NCBI RefSeq assembly: GCF_026229185.1
Contig: NZ_JAGGJA010000018.1
Location: 1 to 64,000, forward strand
Source of the DNA: Fodinibius salsisoli
GTDB lineage: Bacteria > Bacteroidota > Rhodothermia > Balneolales > Balneolaceae
Reading direction: 5' to 3'
Length of the DNA stretch: 64,000 bases
The position numbers and the translations under genes are program-made. The notes under the pieces were generated by a model. The model saw nothing but the letters and a program-made list of their open reading frames with translations, was not told the origin of the DNA and searched no databases. This document shows positions 62,641 to 64,000 of this stretch, in pieces; within the stretch, counting starts at the first letter, position 1; each line of letters opens with the position of its first letter.

Positions 62641-63940
62641 AATACAATATCACAGTACGCGGGGCGAGGCCGGGGACGTTAATTATTGGAAAGCGATGAT
62701 GGAGGGGTTGGCTCCTGACCAGGGGCTTTACCTGCCCACCCAATGGCCGGACCTGTCAGAGACGCTATGGAACAACATTCAGGGAAAATCGATCCAGGAA
62801 ATAGGGAGGCAGATCGCCCGGGCCTTTATTTCAGACATCTCCGATGAGAAGTTAGATGCCTTGGTGACCGACGCTCTTTCTTTTGATGCGCCACTTCGGT
62901 CCCTGCATGACGATCTGTATGTGTTGGAACTTTTTTATGGTCCTACGCTGGCTTTTAAAGACTTTGGAGCCCGTTTTATGGCTCGCCTGATGAGTTACCA
63001 GGCGCTGAAAAATGATCAAAAGATGGTCATTTTGGTAGCTACTTCCGGCGATACGGGAAGTGCCGTGGGACAGGCTTTTGAAGGCGTAGAAGGCATTGAC
63101 GTCTGTCTGCTTTATCCCAGTGGAAAGGTGAGTAAGCTCCAGGAACAGCAGCTTACCACTATTGGAAATAACGTTACCGCTTTGGAAGTGGACGGCACTT
63201 TTGATGATTGTCAAAAATTGGTCAAGGATGCCTTCGCCGACCAGGATTTACGGAATCAGCTGGTATTGAGTTCGGCCAACTCTATTAACATCGGTCGCCT
63301 GTTGCCCCAGATGTTTTACTATGGAAGAGCGTTGGCCCAGCTCGAGGAGCAAACAGAAGTTCATTTTTGTGTACCCAGCGGAAACTTTGGGAACCTTACC
63401 GCCGGCATGATGGCCGCGAAGACGGGCATGCCCGCCCGGCAGTTTTTAGCAGGCACCAACGTCAATGATGTGGTACCGGAATTTCTTCGCGAGGGTACCT
63501 TCACTCCCCGGCCTTCTCAAAATACGATTTCCAGCGCTATGGATGTAGGAAACCCCAGTAACCTGGAGCGTATTCGGGCTTTGTTCACCGAGATGCCGCT
63601 TCTGAAGAATCATCTCTGGGCTACTTCTTTTGATGATAACCAAACCCGGGAGGCTATTGCCAAGGTGTACCAAGAAGCAGGTTATACACTGGATCCTCAT
63701 ACCGCCGTGGGATATCTGACCGCTCAGCAGTATAAGCAAGAAGAGAACTGTGACCACCCGATCGTTATTTTATCAACCGCACATCCCGCCAAGTTTTCGG
63801 ATATTGTAGAGCCTGTTATTGATGCTAATATTGAATTGCCTCCTGCTTTGAAAGAAAGCATGAGTAAGGATAAAAAGAGTATCAAAGCATCCACTTCTTA
63901 CCCGGCATTCAAAAGCTTTCTGCTCTCAGAATACGTTTAA
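62624..63940 (+). CDS. thrC: Threonine synthase
   Basis: 438 residues, PLP-dependent. The N-terminal YHSTRGEAGDVNYWKAMMEGLAPDQGLYLP, the PLP lysine in ELFYGPTLAFKDFGARFM, phosphate-binding ATSGDTGSAVG, and SSANSINIGRLLPQMFYY are all typical of the long, class I form. It converts phosphohomoserine to threonine. It starts inside thrB (17-bp overlap) with two adjacent ATG codons, either of which may be used. Last gene of the dap-thr run; 60 bp of non-coding DNA follow to the window end. Confidence 0.96.
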   Translation: MMLKAEIQYHSTRGEAGDVNYWKAMMEGLAPDQGLYLPTQWPDLSETLWNNIQGKSIQEIGRQIARAFISDISDEKLDALVTDALSFDAPLRSLHDDLYVLELFYGPTLAFKDFGARFMARLMSYQALKNDQKMVILVATSGDTGSAVGQAFEGVEGIDVCLLYPSGKVSKLQEQQLTTIGNNVTALEVDGTFDDCQKLVKDAFADQDLRNQLVLSSANSINIGRLLPQMFYYGRALAQLEEQTEVHFCVPSGNFGNLTAGMMAAKTGMPARQFLAGTNVNDVVPEFLREGTFTPRPSQNTISSAMDVGNPSNLERIRALFTEMPLLKNHLWATSFDDNQTREAIAKVYQEAGYTLDPHTAVGYLTAQQYKQEENCDHPIVILSTAHPAKFSDIVEPVIDANIELPPALKESMSKDKKSIKASTSYPAFKSFLLSEYV

Positions 63941-64000
63941 AGAGGGCCTGAAATAACTGATCGTTCATTCTTCGATTGTCATCCACCTGATGAGTACGGA

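Overview
The window looks like a chromosomal segment of a Bacteroidota-related bacterium, most likely from the Rhodothermota/Balneolota side. This placement is an inference from gene content, not a phylogeny. The supporting signs are an arginine cluster built around an N-acyl-ornithine transcarbamylase, a yicC-gmk-rpoZ-coaBC string, a single-cytochrome type succinate dehydrogenase (sdhCAB), menaquinone methylation by UbiE/MenG, a DUF4296-type lipoprotein, and a six-bladed beta-propeller/thioredoxin-like pair. Both strands are densely coded. No rRNA, tRNA or CRISPR array was seen.

Layout. 1-1680: a DinB-like gene and a MerR/TipAS regulator, each enclosed by its own perfect 13-bp inverted repeat of GTTRRRY/RYYYAAC type, separated by an attC-like element; these resemble integron cassettes without an integrase. 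2.1-5.2 kb (minus): RodZ-like protein and ligA. 5.4-10.4 kb (plus): comF, a membrane protein, a histidine phosphatase, menG/ubiE, fabZ, panB, surE. 10.4-15.7 kb: lipase, YibQ-like protein, large GNAT protein, multi-PAS histidine kinase. 15.7-21.5 kb (minus): coaBC, rpoZ, gmk, yicC, glmM, cobalamin adenosyltransferase, YigZ. 21.7-30.1 kb (plus): two complete complex II systems in tandem, sdhCAB (interrupted by a GxxExxY gene) and an E. coli-like frdABCD. 30.3-31.0 kb: a broken REP-associated tyrosine transposase with REP-like palindromes, one of them inside its own reading frame. 31.0-40.2 kb (minus): an arginine operon (GNAT, argG, argC, argD, argF', argB, argE-like, argH, proC) with a promoter and what looks like an arginine-rich leader peptide and alternative hairpins. 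40.3-45.3 kb: recQ, then lipoprotein, SDR, udk and amidase on the minus strand. 45.5-49.4 kb: an unrecognised 926-residue P-loop protein coupled to an MscS channel. 49.5-51.4 kb: an AT-rich patch with a frameshifted thioredoxin-like gene, a beta-propeller gene and a six-cysteine peptide frame. 51.6-56.6 kb: ankyrin protein, RsmI-like methylase, small membrane proteins, a serine-hydrolase-like protein, a palindrome-rich spacer and a DUF819 transporter-like protein. 56.8-63.9 kb (plus): dapB-dapA-dapD-thrA-thrB-thrC for the aspartate family.

How it fits together. Amino-acid synthesis is laid out in two long operons (arginine/proline; lysine/threonine). The respiratory genes give both a succinate-oxidising and a fumarate-reducing enzyme, consistent with menaquinone use. 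The parts most worth a second look are the arginine leader, the cassette-like left end, the P-loop/MscS pair, the redox/propeller/cysteine-peptide triad, and the transposase/REP region.
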